Source: an uncultured Tateyamaria sp.
Lineage (GTDB): Bacteria > Pseudomonadota > Alphaproteobacteria > Rhodobacterales > Rhodobacteraceae
Reading direction: 5' to 3'
NCBI RefSeq assembly: GCF_947503415.1
Contig: NZ_CANNDS010000002.1
Coordinates: forward strand, 1,054,001-1,118,000
Length of the DNA: 64,000 bases
Both the position numbers and the translations under genes were made by a program. Of the stretch, positions 8,774 to 17,714 are shown piece by piece. The notes below the pieces were generated by a model, which saw only the letters and a list, made by a program, of their open reading frames with translations, had not been told where the DNA came from and did not search any database. How positions within the stretch are numbered: position 1 is the stretch's first letter; each line of letters begins with the position of its first letter.

Positions 8774-10333
8774 ATGATCCGCGCTTTCCTTCTGGCCAGC
8801 ACGCTGCTGGCAACCCCGGCCATTGCCGAAGAATTCAACTGGGCCGAAACCACCGACCCGCAGACCATGGACCCGCATGCCGTCAACTCGGCTGCCGTTC
8901 TGGGCTTTCTCAACAACGTCTACGAGGGGCTTGTCCGCCGCGGCAAGGACATGAGCATCGAACCCGCACTCGCCACCGGATGGGAACCCATCGGCGACGG
9001 TGAGGGTTGGCGGTTCACCCTGCGCCAGGGTGTCACCTTCCACGACGGGGCAGACTTCAACGCCGACGACGTCATCTTCTCCTATCAACGCGCCAGCGAC
9101 GAAGCCTCCGACACCCGGTCGTGGTTCGCGCCCGTGTCCGAAGTCATCAAGGTCGACGACTACACCGTGGACATCATGACCACCGCCCCCAACCCGATCT
9201 TCCCCGACAGCATCGCCAACTGGATGATGATGGACAGCGGCTGGGCCGAGGCGAACAACACCACCCTGCCCGACAAGGAAAGCGGCAACTACGCCACGCT
9301 CAACACAAACGGCACAGGTGCGTTCAAGGTCACCGCGCGCGAGCCCGGCCTGCGCACCGTGCTGGAGCCGAACACCGACTGGTGGGACACGGCAGAGCAC
9401 AACATCACCCGCGCCGAACTGACGCCGATCCAGAACCCGGCGACGGCAGTCGCGGCCCTGCTCTCCGGCGACGTCGACATGATCAACCCGGTGCCCATTC
9501 AGGACGCCCAACGTCTGGCCGCAAGCGACACGGTCAAGGTCATCCAAGGGATCGAAGCCCGCGTGATCATGCTGGGCTTCCCGCACGAGGCCGATGCGCT
9601 GAAATACTCAGCCGAAACCACGGACACGAACCCCTTTGCCGACGCCCGCGTCCGGCAAGCCGTGGCGCACGCCGTCAACGTGCCCGCCATCCTGCAAACG
9701 ATTATGCGTGGCAACGCAGAGGCGGCCAGCCAGTTGGTCAGCCCCGCCATGCGCGGCTTCTCCGCGTCGCTGGCGGACCGGCCGGAGTACGACCCCGAAA
9801 AAGCCAAGGCTCTGCTAGCAGAGGCAGGCTATGAAAACGGCTTCTCCTTCGGCCTCAAATGCCCCAATGACCGCTACCTGAACGACGAAGCCGTCTGCCA
9901 GGCGGTCACCGGCATGTTGGCGCAAGTAGGGATTACGGCAGTGCTCGACGCGATGCCGGTCCAGAACTACTGGCCCGAACTGCGCGCCGACAATTACGAC
10001 ATGTACCTTCTGGGCTGGTCGCCGGGCACATTCGACGCCGAACACCCGATCCGCTTCCTCGCGGCAACTCCGAATGAGGAGAAAAAGCTGGGCTCGTGGA
10101 ACTTCGGCGGATTCTCGAATGCCCGGGTGGACGAACTCCTGCCCATGATCCAGTCAGAGATTGACGACACCAAGCGCCAAGCCATGCTGGATGAAACCAC
10201 CAAGATCCTGCAGGACGAAGTGGCGTATGTGCCCATGTACGTCCAGCCATTGGTCTGGGGGGCCAAGGCCAATATCGACCTCACCCAACGCCCGGACAAC
10301 TTCTTCATCCTGCGCTGGGTAACGGTGAACTAA
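8774..10333 (+). CDS. ABC transporter substrate-binding protein, peptide/opine type (second paralogue)
   Basis: This 519-residue SBP_bac_5 protein has a signal peptide cleaved near AIA-EE (residue 18). It has the same block order as its upstream neighbour (LRQGVTFHDGADFNADDVIF, then GFSFGLKCPNDRYLNDEAVC). The two are clear paralogues with shared block spacing. AAGGA lies 8 nt before the ATG. Two binding proteins for one permease pair suggest a broadened or split ligand range. It converges with the ompA-like gene, which separates it from the permeases. Confidence 0.9.
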   Translation: MIRAFLLASTLLATPAIAEEFNWAETTDPQTMDPHAVNSAAVLGFLNNVYEGLVRRGKDMSIEPALATGWEPIGDGEGWRFTLRQGVTFHDGADFNADDVIFSYQRASDEASDTRSWFAPVSEVIKVDDYTVDIMTTAPNPIFPDSIANWMMMDSGWAEANNTTLPDKESGNYATLNTNGTGAFKVTAREPGLRTVLEPNTDWWDTAEHNITRAELTPIQNPATAVAALLSGDVDMINPVPIQDAQRLAASDTVKVIQGIEARVIMLGFPHEADALKYSAETTDTNPFADARVRQAVAHAVNVPAILQTIMRGNAEAASQLVSPAMRGFSASLADRPEYDPEKAKALLAEAGYENGFSFGLKCPNDRYLNDEAVCQAVTGMLAQVGITAVLDAMPVQNYWPELRADNYDMYLLGWSPGTFDAEHPIRFLAATPNEEKKLGSWNFGGFSNARVDELLPMIQSEIDDTKRQAMLDETTKILQDEVAYVPMYVQPLVWGAKANIDLTQRPDNFFILRWVTVN

Positions 10334-10339
10334 ACGAAA

Positions 10340-10364
10340 ACGGGCGGGGATACCCCCCGCCCGT
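10340..10364. terminator. Bidirectional hairpin between convergent genes
   Basis: ACGGGCGGGG pairs perfectly with CCCCGCCCGT around a 5-nt loop. It lies 6 bp after the second binding-protein stop and 9 bp before the end of the antisense ompA-like gene. There is no strong T tract on either side. Confidence 0.55.
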
Positions 10365-10373
10365 CAAGCTGAC

Positions 10374-12164
10374 CTATTGCGCCCGCAACAGCGGAGTAAT
10401 CTTCCGCACTGCCACGCGGCGATTGATGCGCTCGGCTTCATTGGTGCGTACCTTCAGGTTCGACTCGCCGTATCCCTGAACCACCAGATTCTCCGGCGGG
10501 ATCGCGAAATACTCGGTCAACGCCAAGGCGGTCGATTCCGCCCGCCGGTCTGACAACGCCAGATTCATCGCAGCCCCACCAACAGCATCCGTGTGCCCCT
10601 CGATCAGGAACACGGCACCGGGATCAACCGCAATCTCATCCGCAATCAATTCGCCGATCTCGGCCAGATCACGGGCCTCCTCGGGCGCTATCACAGCCGA
10701 TCCACTGGTAAAGTTCACGGCTTCCACGTCGATCTCGGGCACAAGGTTCCGCACCGCCCGGATCTGCCGGATCTGCTGCAAAGAAAAGGCCCGGTTTGTC
10801 GGGTTCTCAAGCGCAGCAAGGGCCGCGCGTAACTCGTCATCGTCACCCGCGCGGATCGCAGGACGCACCGACACGTCGGCCAGGTTTGCCACATCCACAG
10901 GCTGTACCTGCTGCGTGTCGTCAAACAGCATGACCTCGCGCCCGTCCGGCAAAATGCGCGTGCGCATCAGGGTCTGGCCCGTAGCCGAACGAATGGTCAC
11001 AACGCGCGACCCGTCCTCACGGTTGACGATGGTACGGGTTGAGCCGTCCGCAAACTCCTCGGTCGACATGCGCACGCCGGGGCGACGCAGCAACTCGTCG
11101 TCGTTCTTCAGCACGCGGTAGCTGCCCTGCCCGTCCTGCACAACCACCCGGTCATCGGCGGCCACGACCACATCATCGTCCTGGTTCAGAATGGTCGCAA
11201 CAGCAGCTACGCCCAAAGCACCCAGCGCAAATTTCTCGAATTTCGACAGCCCGTCATCGCCATCCGTAACCGCTTCGGCGCGCGAGAACTCTTCGCTCGA
11301 CGACCGGGTACTATCTTCAGTCACGGTTTCCACTTCAGCCTCGGCACTGGCTTCTTCCGTGACCGGTGCCGCAGCGGCCTCTGTCTCAACTTGCGTATTC
11401 GCCGCTTCGGTGGTTTCAACCGTATCTTCCTGCACAACTTCCGGCTCGGCCTCAGCGTCAGCCGTTTCAGTGTCGGTCACATCACCGTCCTCGACGGTCG
11501 TGTCCGCAACCTCGTCGGTGGACGCCTCGTCGGTCGGGCTCTCTGCAACCTCTTCGACGGTCGCGTCGTCCGCTGGGCTCTCGGCAACGTCCTCTGTGGA
11601 CGAATCTTCCTCTGCCGTTTCAGCAACCTCCTCGGTCGAACCGTCGTCGGCCGGTGTCTCAGAGACCTCCTCCGTTGACGCGTCCTCCGCCGGGGTCTCA
11701 ACCACGTCTTCGGTCGCGTCCTCCTCAACCGGCGTTTCAGCCACCTCTTCGGTCTGCGCATCCTCTGCAGGCGTCTCAGCCACCTCTTCGGCGGGCGCGT
11801 CCTCCGCAGCGGTCTCGGCGGTGTCCTCCGCTTGTTCCTCTTCTACTGCCGTCTCGGCTGCGTCCTCGGCAGGAGCCTCCTCAACGGGTGTCTCTGCGAC
11901 CTCCTCCGCTGGTGCCTCCTCAGCGGGCGTCTCTGCAACCTCTTCGGCCGGAGCCTCCTCGGGCTCAACCTCGGCTTCCGTTTCAACCTCAGCTTCGGTT
12001 TCCACCTCGGCTTCAACCTCAGTCTCTGCGACGCAAGACGCCACACCCTCTGTCACCACTTCCGTTTCACCTTCGGCACATGCCGCTGCATCCTGGGCAA
12101 ACACCGGGGGCGTCCCCAGCATGAGCGCGGTGATGGATACTGTCTGCATCAATCGGGAAAACAT
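10374..12164 (-). CDS. OmpA family outer-membrane protein with acidic 13-residue repeats
   Basis: This 596-residue secreted protein has a signal peptide ending near VFA-QD (residue 23). An acidic low-complexity region follows, with about twelve tandem 13-residue repeats of the type EVAETPAEEAPAE at residues 75-230. A hydrophobic segment lies near FALGALGVAAVATIL. The C-terminal OmpA peptidoglycan-binding domain includes IEGHTDAVGGAAMNLALSDRR and NRRVAV. The start at ATG 12164 is fixed by AGGAGG six bases upstream; a longer frame to 12536 crosses dppB and is rejected. The gene is antisense in the middle of an ABC operon. The acidic arm may act as an extended periplasmic or surface linker, or as a cation binder. 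Confidence 0.88.
   Translation of the reverse strand: MFSRLMQTVSITALMLGTPPVFAQDAAACAEGETEVVTEGVASCVAETEVEAEVETEAEVETEAEVEPEEAPAEEVAETPAEEAPAEEVAETPVEEAPAEDAAETAVEEEQAEDTAETAAEDAPAEEVAETPAEDAQTEEVAETPVEEDATEDVVETPAEDASTEEVSETPADDGSTEEVAETAEEDSSTEDVAESPADDATVEEVAESPTDEASTDEVADTTVEDGDVTDTETADAEAEPEVVQEDTVETTEAANTQVETEAAAAPVTEEASAEAEVETVTEDSTRSSSEEFSRAEAVTDGDDGLSKFEKFALGALGVAAVATILNQDDDVVVAADDRVVVQDGQGSYRVLKNDDELLRRPGVRMSTEEFADGSTRTIVNREDGSRVVTIRSATGQTLMRTRILPDGREVMLFDDTQQVQPVDVANLADVSVRPAIRAGDDDELRAALAALENPTNRAFSLQQIRQIRAVRNLVPEIDVEAVNFTSGSAVIAPEEARDLAEIGELIADEIAVDPGAVFLIEGHTDAVGGAAMNLALSDRRAESTALALTEYFAIPPENLVVQGYGESNLKVRTNEAERINRRVAVRKITPLLRAQ
11475..11942 (-). repeat. Degenerate 39-bp tandem repeats encoding acidic 13-residue units
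   Basis: About twelve consecutive 39-bp units inside the ompA-like gene encode variants of EVAETPAEEAPAE. The first two units differ at one residue and later ones drift (for example DVVETPAEDASTE and EVSETPADDGSTE). Drift along the array suggests old duplication at one end and more recent expansion at the N-terminal end. Confidence 0.85.
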
Positions 12165-12193
12165 CCGAGACCTCCTATGCTGTCTGCGGTAAG

Positions 12194-12219
12194 AACCCGG
12201 GAACTCCTGCCAAGGTTCC
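12194..12219 (-). promoter_or_regulatory. Candidate EcfG-type general-stress promoter for the ompA-like gene
   Basis: Read on the minus strand, GGAAC (12219-12215) is followed after 17 bp by GGTT (12197-12194). The alphaproteobacterial EcfG consensus is GGAAC-N16/17-CGTT, so one base differs. The spacing to the ribosome-binding site and ATG 12164 is suitable. The GGGAAC/GTTCCC pair at 12199-12220 is also an inverted repeat, so a repressor site is the alternative. Confidence 0.35.
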
Positions 12220-12290
12220 CTATGCCATCTGCTTGACCCCACCCCGGTGTGGCCCGATAAACGATCGATAGACCGAACCCGGAACGGCTC

Positions 12291-13271
12291 ATGCTCTCCT
12301 TCATCTTCCAGCGCGTCGCGCAATCTGCCCTTGTCCTGCTGGTCGTTGGGCTTGTCGCCTTCGCGATGTTCCGCTTTGTGGGTGATCCCATTGACAACAT
12401 GCTGGGACAAGAACGCACCATCGAGGACGTGGAGCGGTTGCGCGCCCAACTTGGCCTCGATCAGCCTTTCGTCGTGCAATATGTCCGCTACCTGCAAGAA
12501 GCCATGCAAGGCAACTTTGGCGTCAGCTTCCGCCAAGGCCGCCCAGTTTCCGACATCCTGCTGGAACGCGCGCCTGCTACGCTGGAACTGGCCGCAGTCA
12601 GCGGTTTTCTAGCCATCTCCATCGGCATAGGCTTGGGCGTATTTACCGCCATCCGACGAAACGGCTTCGCCGCCAATGCGATCATGACCGTATCCCTGAT
12701 CGGGGTGTCTCTACCGACCTTCCTCATAGGAATACTGCTCATATACCTGTTCTCGGTCGAACTCGGCTGGCTCCCCAGCTTCGGACGGGGAGAGACAGTG
12801 CGCGTCGGCAACTGGACCACCGGCTTCCTCACGACCAGCGGACTCCAAGCCCTGATCCTGCCTTCCATCACTCTCGGCCTCTACCAGATGACGCTGATCA
12901 TGCGGCTGGTGCGGTCCGAGATGCTGGAGGTTCTACGCCAGGACTACATCCGCTTCGCCCGCGCTCGCGGCCTCAAGGAACGCTCCGTCAACTTCCGTCA
13001 CGCGCTGAAAAATACGCTGGTGCCGGTGATCACGGTCACTGGCCTGCAATTGGGCTCCATCATCGCCTTCGCCATTATCACCGAAACGGTGTTCCAATGG
13101 CCCGGCGTGGGCCTGCTGTTCATCAATGCCATCCAGTTCGTCGATATCCCCGTCATGGCCGCCTATCTCATGCTGATTTCGGTCATGTTTGTGGGCATCA
13201 ACCTGATCGTGGACCTGCTTTATTTCGCCATCGACCCGCGCCTGCGCGTGGACCGGGCCGGAGGACATTAA
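12291..13271 (+). CDS. ABC transporter permease, DppB/OppB type
   Basis: This 326-residue inner-membrane permease has the DppB layout. TM1 is at the very N-terminus (FIFQRVAQSALVLLVVGLVAF), followed by a periplasmic loop and five more TM segments. The EAA-loop region reads RSEMLEVLRQDYIRFARARGL, the motif that contacts the ATPase. It is divergent from the ompA-like gene and 1 bp before dppC. It forms a heterodimeric channel with the next gene for the ligand delivered by the tandem binding proteins. Confidence 0.93.
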   Translation: MLSFIFQRVAQSALVLLVVGLVAFAMFRFVGDPIDNMLGQERTIEDVERLRAQLGLDQPFVVQYVRYLQEAMQGNFGVSFRQGRPVSDILLERAPATLELAAVSGFLAISIGIGLGVFTAIRRNGFAANAIMTVSLIGVSLPTFLIGILLIYLFSVELGWLPSFGRGETVRVGNWTTGFLTTSGLQALILPSITLGLYQMTLIMRLVRSEMLEVLRQDYIRFARARGLKERSVNFRHALKNTLVPVITVTGLQLGSIIAFAIITETVFQWPGVGLLFINAIQFVDIPVMAAYLMLISVMFVGINLIVDLLYFAIDPRLRVDRAGGH

Positions 13272-13272
13272 G

Positions 13273-14226
13273 ATGACCGACACGCCGCTCCCCGATACCC
13301 CGACCAAAGCCCCCACTCGCCTGCAACGCTGGGCGGACAGCGATTTTTTCTATCAATTCAAACGCTCGCCCGTGGCAATTTTCAGCTTTGCGGTGGCGTT
13401 GCTCTTGGTCCTGAGCGCAGTCTTCGCGCCGCTTATCGCGCCCTTCAACCCGTTCGACCCCGCGTCGCTCAACCTGATGAACGGCTTCTCGCGCCCCATG
13501 ACGCCCAACGCCTTCACCGGCGACAGCTTCTGGCTGGGCACCGACGATCAGGGCCGCGACGTGTTCTCGACCATCCTCTACGGCATGCGTATCTCGCTCT
13601 TTGTGGGGGTCGCCGCCGTCCTCTTCGCCATGATCCTCGGCATCTCTCTGGGCTTGCTTGCGGGCTATGTCGGCGGCTGGACCGAAACCATCATCATGCG
13701 CATCGCAGATGTGCAGTTGACGTTCCCGTCCATCCTCGTCGCCATGCTGATCTTCGGCATTGCAAAGGGCGTGACCCCCATCGAATACCGCGACCAAATG
13801 GCGATCTGGGTCCTGATCATAGCGATCGGCCTCAGTGACTGGGTCCAGTTCGCCCGCGTCGTCCGAGGTGCCACCTTGGTGGAGAAGAACAAGGAATACG
13901 TTCAGGCCGCCCGCCTGATCGGCCGCTCGGGCCCCGCCATCATGGTGCAGCACATCCTGCCCAACGTCCTCTCCCCGGTGCTCGTGATCGCCACCATCTC
14001 ACTCGCCCTCGCCATCATCGCCGAAGCCACACTGTCCTTCCTCGGCGTCGGCGCCCCGCCCACACAGCCATCCCTGGGCACGCTCATCCGCATCGGCCAA
14101 GGCTTCCTCTTCTCCGGCGAATGGTGGATCCTCTTCTTCCCCGCCTGCACGCTTCTGGCGCTCGCCCTCAGCGTCAACCTGCTGGGCGACTGGCTGCGCG
14201 ACGCGCTTAATCCGAGGTTGCGGTGA
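13273..14226 (+). CDS. ABC transporter permease, DppC/OppC type
   Basis: This 317-residue permease has the OppC_N cytoplasmic leader (FFYQFKRSPVAIFSFAVALLL) and the binding-protein-dependent permease domain. The EAA segment includes NKEYVQAARLIGRSGPAIMVQHILPN. GGAGG precedes the ATG, and the dppB stop is one base away. The end overlaps the next small gene (TGATG), so all are translated from one message. Confidence 0.93.
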   Translation: MTDTPLPDTPTKAPTRLQRWADSDFFYQFKRSPVAIFSFAVALLLVLSAVFAPLIAPFNPFDPASLNLMNGFSRPMTPNAFTGDSFWLGTDDQGRDVFSTILYGMRISLFVGVAAVLFAMILGISLGLLAGYVGGWTETIIMRIADVQLTFPSILVAMLIFGIAKGVTPIEYRDQMAIWVLIIAIGLSDWVQFARVVRGATLVEKNKEYVQAARLIGRSGPAIMVQHILPNVLSPVLVIATISLALAIIAEATLSFLGVGAPPTQPSLGTLIRIGQGFLFSGEWWILFFPACTLLALALSVNLLGDWLRDALNPRLR

Positions 14227-14699
14227 TGCAAACAGACATTCTAGTAGCTGTCGTTGTGAGCATGACTCTTTACGCAAATGCATCCGTTGCGGACACCACC
14301 TCATCGCAAAAAGACCAACGCGCCGAACAAATTGTTCAGCAAAGCGGTCTTCGTCAAAAATTACTTTCGCTCATCGACGGCCGCAAAAATCTGGCTTTGT
14401 TAAATTATGTGAGCGACGATTTGCGGTCCGACGCCATCAAACAAAAGCGACAAATCGCAAAAGAGGAATGGAGCAACGCTGGCCCTCAAATCGAACAAGT
14501 CGTCATTGGCGCAGTCCAGACGGTCTTGTCGGAAGATGAGCAAAGTATGTTGCTGCAGTTTTTCAAAGATGAGGCGCTTCAATCAGCTTTGACAAAACTG
14601 GGAACCGTCCAACGGGTCGCTCACCCAGGCCTCGCGCGGATCATAGCTGCGACCGACACCAAGATAAACAAGCGCGTCGCCGAAGAGGTGTCCGAATAA
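14226..14699 (+). CDS. Small secreted protein of unknown function within the ABC operon
   Basis: This protein is 157 residues from the ATG at 14226, which overlaps the dppC TGA. A GTG at 14223 is possible. The N-terminus is a probable signal peptide (ILVAVVVSMTLYANASVAD), and the rest is mainly helical and polar, ending in KRVAEEVSE. It resembles DUF2059-like secreted proteins only loosely, so I do not assign a family. Its base composition is visibly less GC-rich than both neighbours, with many AAA, CAA and TTG codons. That suggests acquisition into an existing permease-ATPase pair. Confidence 0.7.
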   Translation: MQTDILVAVVVSMTLYANASVADTTSSQKDQRAEQIVQQSGLRQKLLSLIDGRKNLALLNYVSDDLRSDAIKQKRQIAKEEWSNAGPQIEQVVIGAVQTVLSEDEQSMLLQFFKDEALQSALTKLGTVQRVAHPGLARIIAATDTKINKRVAEEVSE

Positions 14700-14702
14700 C
14701 TT

Positions 14703-16412
14703 ATGACCTCGCTCCTCAACATCTCCGACCTCTCGGTCCACTACCCCACCCGCAAGGGCACCTTCGTCGCCGTAAACGGCGCCGACCTCACCGTCGCCCC
14801 CGGTGAAATCCACGGCCTCGTGGGCGAATCCGGCGCAGGCAAATCCACCATCGGCGCTGCCGTCATGGGCCTCATCGACCCACCGGGCCACATCGCGGGC
14901 GGCACGGTCAGCTTCCGCGACGAACAAATCTCTGGCCGCGACGCCGCCGGTATGCGCGCACTCCGCGGGGCCAAGATCTCCATGATCTTCCAGGACCCGC
15001 TCACCTCCCTCAACCCGCTCCTGACGGTCGAAGACCAGCTCACAGAAACCATCGAAGCCCACCTGAAACTCGGCGACAAAGCCGCCAAGCAACGCGCCGT
15101 CGACCTGCTCGACCGCGTCGGCATCCCCGACCCCGCCGAACGGGTCAAACAATACCCCCACCAATTCTCCGGCGGCATGCGCCAACGCGTGGTCATCGCC
15201 CTCGCGCTGTGTTCCGAACCGGATGTCATCATCGCGGATGAGCCCACCACCGCCCTCGACGTGTCGATCCAGGCGCAAATCCTCGACCTGATCAAGGAAC
15301 TGGCCCGCGAACGGCAGGTGGGCGTCATCCTCATCACCCACGACATGGGCGTGATCGCAGACACCACCGACCGCGTGACGGTCATGTACCAGGGCGAAGT
15401 CGTCGAGACAGGCACCACCGAACAGGTCATGGGCACCCCCACCCACGCCTACACCAAATCGCTCATCGCCGCCGTCCCCCGCGCCACGCTCAAGGTCCAC
15501 CGCTTCCCGCAGCTGTCCTACGGCGGGCGCGACACACGGTTCGCCATCGAAGACCTCGCCCGCAATTGGCCCACGCCCCCCAAATCCAAATCCGGCACGC
15601 TGGTGCAAGTGGACGGCATCACCAAAACTTTCGTCCAGCGCGGCTCCATCATCCCCGCGTGGCGCAAAATGTTCACCGCCGTGGACAAGGTCAGCTTCGA
15701 CATCCGCGAAGGCGAAGTGTTCGGCCTCGTGGGTGAATCCGGCTCCGGCAAATCCACCGTCGCCCGCATGATCGCCACGCTCTACCCCACAGATGGCGGG
15801 CACATCTACTTCGACGGCACCGACATCACGCAACTCGCCTCTCGGACAGAACGCGACGCCTACCGTCGCCAAATCCAGATGATCTTTCAGGACCCTTTCA
15901 GCAGCCTCAATCCGCGCATGCGCGTCGACGCCATCGTGGCCGAGCCCGTCCTCCACCACAAACTCCTCAGCGGCTCAGCCGTCCAATCCCGCGTCGACGA
16001 ACTCTTGGACCGCGTGGGCCTCGGCGCCGAAGCAGGCCGCAAATACCCACACGAGTTTTCAGGCGGCCAACGCCAGCGCATCTCCATCGCCCGCGCACTT
16101 GCCACACAGCCAAGGTTCCTCATCTGTGACGAACCCACTTCGGCGCTTGACGTGTCAATCCAGGCGCAGGTGCTCAACATCCTCAAGGACCTGCAAGAGC
16201 ACCTCGGCCTCACCATGCTCTTCATCAGCCACGACCTGCCCGTGGTCCGACAAATGTGCGACCGCGTAGGCGTGATGCGGCAGGGTCAAATGGTCGAAGT
16301 GGCCGACACCGAAACGCTCTTCGCCGCCCCCAAAGCCCCCTACACTCAGGAACTCCTCAGCCTCATGCCAAAACTCGAAGGGCTCTCAACCGAAGGGCTT
16401 GAGAACGCTTAA
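14703..16412 (+). CDS. ABC transporter ATP-binding protein, DppD-DppF fusion
   Basis: This 569-residue protein has two complete nucleotide-binding domains in tandem. Domain 1 has Walker A GESGAGKST and signature SGGMRQRV. Domain 2, from about residue 300, has GESGSGKST and SGGQRQRI. Each has a Walker B ending in DEPT(T/S)ALD and a C-terminal oligopeptide-transporter motif. It replaces the separate DppD and DppF subunits and powers the DppB-DppC permease encoded just upstream. Such fusions are common in Rhodobacterales and Rhizobiales. Confidence 0.95.
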   Translation: MTSLLNISDLSVHYPTRKGTFVAVNGADLTVAPGEIHGLVGESGAGKSTIGAAVMGLIDPPGHIAGGTVSFRDEQISGRDAAGMRALRGAKISMIFQDPLTSLNPLLTVEDQLTETIEAHLKLGDKAAKQRAVDLLDRVGIPDPAERVKQYPHQFSGGMRQRVVIALALCSEPDVIIADEPTTALDVSIQAQILDLIKELARERQVGVILITHDMGVIADTTDRVTVMYQGEVVETGTTEQVMGTPTHAYTKSLIAAVPRATLKVHRFPQLSYGGRDTRFAIEDLARNWPTPPKSKSGTLVQVDGITKTFVQRGSIIPAWRKMFTAVDKVSFDIREGEVFGLVGESGSGKSTVARMIATLYPTDGGHIYFDGTDITQLASRTERDAYRRQIQMIFQDPFSSLNPRMRVDAIVAEPVLHHKLLSGSAVQSRVDELLDRVGLGAEAGRKYPHEFSGGQRQRISIARALATQPRFLICDEPTSALDVSIQAQVLNILKDLQEHLGLTMLFISHDLPVVRQMCDRVGVMRQGQMVEVADTETLFAAPKAPYTQELLSLMPKLEGLSTEGLENA

Positions 16413-16423
16413 CCCCTTCTCTT

Positions 16424-16471
16424 GGCTATAAATATCCTCGGGGGAGCTCGAGGGGGCAGACAGCCCCCTCG
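16424..16471. terminator. Convergent-gene terminator with TATAAATATCC motif
   Basis: The 9-bp stem CGAGGGGGC/GCCCCCTCG with loop AGACA (16449-16471) lies between the ATPase fusion and the convergent MFS gene. It is preceded by TATAAATATCCTCGGGGG (16426-16443). I recall that motif as frequent at gene ends in Rhodobacteraceae, but I cannot check its frequency here. Confidence 0.55.
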
Positions 16472-16496
16472 TCAGCAAAAACGAATCGCGTGCGCA

Positions 16497-17711
16497 TCAG
16501 CGCCCCATTTTCAAGGACAGCGCCCAGGCCAGCACGGTCAACGCCACCAGCGACCAGATGGCCACGGCCCAACCCTGTGCTTCGAACACCTGCCCGATGA
16601 CATAGGCCCCCGCGATCCCGCCCAGATAATAGCTCGCCAGATACAGCCCATTGGCCGCGGCATGATCATGGGTGGTGGTACGGCCCACATATCCGGTGGC
16701 GACCGACTGGGCAAAGAACAACCCGGCCCCCACCAGCGCCAGCCCCAGCAGGAACAGCGACAGCGCGTGCGTCAAAAGCAACAACAAGCCCACGGCGGAC
16801 AGGACAATACCCACATCAAAGCTCGCGCGCGCGCCGAACCGCTTGACCGACGCCGCCGCCAGTGGCGTGGTCAGGATCGCCGGCACAAAGACGAAATACA
16901 CCAAGCCAATCATGGTCTGGGGCAACGCGAACGGGGCCTGCGCCAGAATGAAATTGGCGTAGGTAAACGTCGCCACAAACACGAACAGCAGGATAAACCC
17001 GATCCCCACCATCGCCACCAGACGCGCGTTTTTCAGATGATCCAGCCAGGCTTCAACGACAGACGTCCCATCTGGTGCATCATGCCCATGATTGTCTCGC
17101 GCACCGATATAAAGATACGCAATCAGCGCGCCCGTCAGGTTCAGGATCGCAAAGCCATAGAAACTCTCCGCCAACCCGAGATTGCCTGCCAGTTCAGACG
17201 CCAACAGCCGCCCAAACAGGTTCGACGCCACATTGCCGGTGATATAGGCGGCCATCGCGCCACCAATGGCGGTCAGCGAACACTCCTCGCTCAGATAGGT
17301 CAGCGTCAGGGTAAAGGCTGCGGACATAAATACGCCCTGCGCCACGCGCAGCAGGGTGAATGTGGTCAGGTCCGGTTGCTGCGCCAGCAACATCGTGGGG
17401 ATGCTCAGCAGCGCCAGACACACCCAGATGCCCCTCTTGCGATCGATCCGGCGGGCAAAGACGGCCACCACCAAAGACGCCAAGGCCATCCCGATGGTCG
17501 AGGCATTGACGGCAAAGCCCATCGCCGCAGGCGTCACGCCATAGGTCTCGACCAGCGTGGGCAGCAAAGCCTGCGAGCCAAAGAGATCAATCAACGTCAG
17601 GAACGCAATGAGCGCAATCATGGTCGACCGGCGGATCACCATACGGCGATCCTCCGGCGACTTCCCGGCCAGTTCGGGCGCAAGGCCCGTCATCTGGGCA
17701 GTCACAGCCAT
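16497..17711 (-). CDS. MFS transporter
   Basis: This 404-residue major facilitator has about twelve TM segments. The first begins at RRSTMIALIAFLTLIDLFG, and the cytoplasmic loop 2-3 region contains ARRIDRKRGIWV, resembling motif A (GxLaDrxGrR). It is the last of four minus-strand genes with 3-11 bp gaps (bdhA, patatin, cupin, MFS), so it is probably co-expressed with them. The sequence alone does not show whether it imports or exports. The subfamily resembles YnfM/AraJ-type drug or sugar efflux proteins. Confidence 0.85.
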   Translation of the reverse strand: MAVTAQMTGLAPELAGKSPEDRRMVIRRSTMIALIAFLTLIDLFGSQALLPTLVETYGVTPAAMGFAVNASTIGMALASLVVAVFARRIDRKRGIWVCLALLSIPTMLLAQQPDLTTFTLLRVAQGVFMSAAFTLTLTYLSEECSLTAIGGAMAAYITGNVASNLFGRLLASELAGNLGLAESFYGFAILNLTGALIAYLYIGARDNHGHDAPDGTSVVEAWLDHLKNARLVAMVGIGFILLFVFVATFTYANFILAQAPFALPQTMIGLVYFVFVPAILTTPLAAASVKRFGARASFDVGIVLSAVGLLLLLTHALSLFLLGLALVGAGLFFAQSVATGYVGRTTTHDHAAANGLYLASYYLGGIAGAYVIGQVFEAQGWAVAIWSLVALTVLAWALSLKMGR

Positions 17712-17714
17712 CGG

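Noticed and set aside
11191-12192. A 333-codon plus-strand Ser/Ala-rich frame opposite the acidic repeats
   Set aside because: The Ser-Ala-Thr repeats are the antisense image of the Glu-rich repeats. The minus-strand frame has a signal peptide, a ribosome-binding site and an OmpA domain.
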